Shown: positions 62,701 through 64,000 of the stretch, piece after piece
How the letters are laid out: each line of letters starts with the position of its first letter
Position numbering within the stretch: the stretch's first letter is position 1
NCBI GenBank assembly: GCA_036435485.1
Contig: JAZHRN010000139.1
Coordinates: 2,170,001-2,234,000 of the forward strand
DNA length: 64,000 nucleotides
Origin: Saposhnikovia divaricata
Lineage: Eukaryota > Streptophyta > Magnoliopsida > Apiales > Apiaceae
Direction: 5' to 3'
Program-made: the position numbers and the translations under genes
The notes under the pieces: generated by a model
The model's input: only the letters and a program-made list of their open reading frames with translations
What the model was told of the DNA's origin: nothing
Databases searched by the model: none

Positions 62701-64000
62701 TGGAATTCAATGTAATTTTATTTAACGAAGTTCGGACCGGAATCGGAGCTGATATGATCGAAACTCGGTTTTCGGAAACTTCTCAAAGGGATTAGTACAC
62801 GGGATATTGTTAAAAATCAAGTCGGACAATTTTATGGATATTTTTACATATTTTGTTCCTATGGGTTATTGGAATTCAATGAAATTTTATTTGGTGCCAT
62901 TCGAACCTGAATCGGGGCTGAAATGATTGAAACTCGGTTTTCGGATAATCCTCAAAGGGGTTAGTACACGGGATATTGTTAAAAATCGAGTCGGACCATT
63001 TTATGGATATTTTTACATATTTTGTTCCTATGGGTTATTGGAATTCAACGAAATTTTATTTGGTGCCAGTCGGACCTGAATCGGGGCTGAAATGACTGAA
63101 ACTCAGTTTTCGGATAATCCTCAAAGGGGTTAGTACACGGGATATTGTTAAAAATTGAGTCGGACTATTTTATGGATATTTTTACATATTTTGTTCCTAT
63201 GGGTTATTGGAATTCAACGCAATTTTATTTAACGACGTTCGGACCGGAATCGGAGCTGATATGATCGAAACTCGGTTTTCGGAAACTTCTCAATGGGATT
63301 AGTACACGGGATATTGTTAAAAATCAAGTCGGACAATTTTGTGGATATTTTTACATATTTTGTTCCTATGGGTTATTGGAATTCAATGAAATTTTATTTG
63401 GTGCCATTCGGACCTGAATCGGGGCTGAAATGACTGAAACTCGGTTTTCGGATAATCCTCAAAGGGGTTAGTACACGGGATATTGTTAAAAATCGAGTCG
63501 GACAATTTTATGGATATTTTTACATATTTTGTTCCTATGGGTTATTGGAATTCAACGAAATTTTATTTGGTGCCAGTCGGACCTGAATCGGGGCTGAAAT
63601 GACTGAAACACGGTTTTCGGATAATCCTCAAAGGGGTTAGTACACGGGATATTGTTAAAAATCGATTCGGACCATTTTATGGATATTTTTACATATTTTG
63701 TTCCTATGGGTTATTGGAATTCAACGCAATTTTATTTAACGAAGTTCGGACCGGAATCGAAGCTGATATGATCGAAACTCGGTTTTCGGAAACTTCTCAA
63801 AGGGATTAGTACACGGGATATTGTTAAAAAACAAGTCGGACAATTTTGTGGATATTTTTACATATTTTGTTCCTATGGGTTATTGGAATTCAATGAAATT
63901 TTATTTGGTGCCATTCGGACATGAATCCGGGCTGAAATGACTGAAACTCGGTTTTCGGATAATCCTCAAAGGGGTTAGTACACGGGATATTGTTAAAAAT

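Larger units (their letters stand above)
57715..64000 (+). repeat. 169-bp satellite array, right block
   Basis: The array continues in the same orientation and register as the left block, to the window end (last monomer cut). A-B-C order dominates, with some A-C dimers (near 59760 and 61620). H monomers and the GGTACC B variant were not seen. Variants typical of this side are GAATCGGAGCTGAAATG, a 7-T run in GGATATTTTTTACA, AAAAATCGATTCGG, ACTGAAACACGG and ACATGAATCCGGG. No gene is present. Confidence 0.96.

Noticed and set aside
1..64000. CENP-B-box-like match in the monomer joint (TTCG...CGGG in TTCGGACCTGAATCGGGG)
   Set aside because: The gap between the TTCG and CGGG halves is nine bases, while the mammalian box needs seven with a fixed A. 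No CENP-B box is established for plants, so this is chance similarity.
1..64000. Telomere-type repeat (TTTAGGG) or rDNA in the array
   Set aside because: No tandem TTTAGGG and no rRNA-like sequence was seen; AAAGGGGTT is only part of the satellite.

Overview
The window comes from a flowering-plant nuclear genome, probably a eudicot. It is almost entirely repetitive and has no ordinary host gene. Two things are present: a very long head-to-tail array of a 169-bp satellite (1-49444 and 57715-64000, about 55.7 kb or roughly 330 monomers), and one nearly intact Ty1/copia LTR retrotransposon (49445-57714) inserted into it. The plant assignment rests on the copia polyprotein type, the LTR and primer-site style, and the nucleosome-length satellite. 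I cannot name the species. An array like this is typical of centromeric or pericentromeric heterochromatin, but location cannot be proved from sequence alone.

Satellite layout. The monomers fall into three main types (A, B, C), told apart by diagnostic bases. In the left ~10 kb they follow mostly an A-B-C order, giving a 507-bp higher-order repeat (HOR). From about 9.83 kb a recombinant B/A monomer (H) appears about 20 times and produces 4-, 7- and 11-monomer variants. On top of this lie tandem segmental duplications, recognisable by shared private mutations: 676 bp at 20.6-22.0 kb, about 2.19 kb at 42.3-46.5 kb, about 3.2 kb at 11.0-17.4 kb, about 7.4 kb at 26.5-41.4 kb, and 1.86 kb at 59-62.7 kb. 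The array is therefore a layered record of unequal exchange.

Retrotransposon layout: 5-bp target duplication GGGGT; 5' LTR 49445-50862; primer-binding site near 50865; a long structured leader (to 52593); one gag-pol frame 52594-56496 (1300 codons: gag, zinc knuckle, protease, integrase, reverse transcriptase, RNase H); polypurine tract; 3' LTR 56608-57714; GGGGT again. The only coding damage I see is a one-base frameshift about 30 codons before the present stop. It removes the conserved end of RNase H from the frame. The two LTRs differ at five positions over 1107 bp, so the insertion is recent.

Nested inside the 5' LTR only is a 302-bp Mutator-type MITE (49864-50165) with ~60-bp terminal inverted repeats and a perfect 9-bp target duplication. 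Removing it and one duplication makes the two LTRs exactly equal in length (1107 bp). The order of events is satellite amplification, then copia insertion, then MITE insertion. The retroelement RNA carries several families of repeated potential stem-loops (LTR, leader and before the polypurine tract), which are the least conventional feature of the window.
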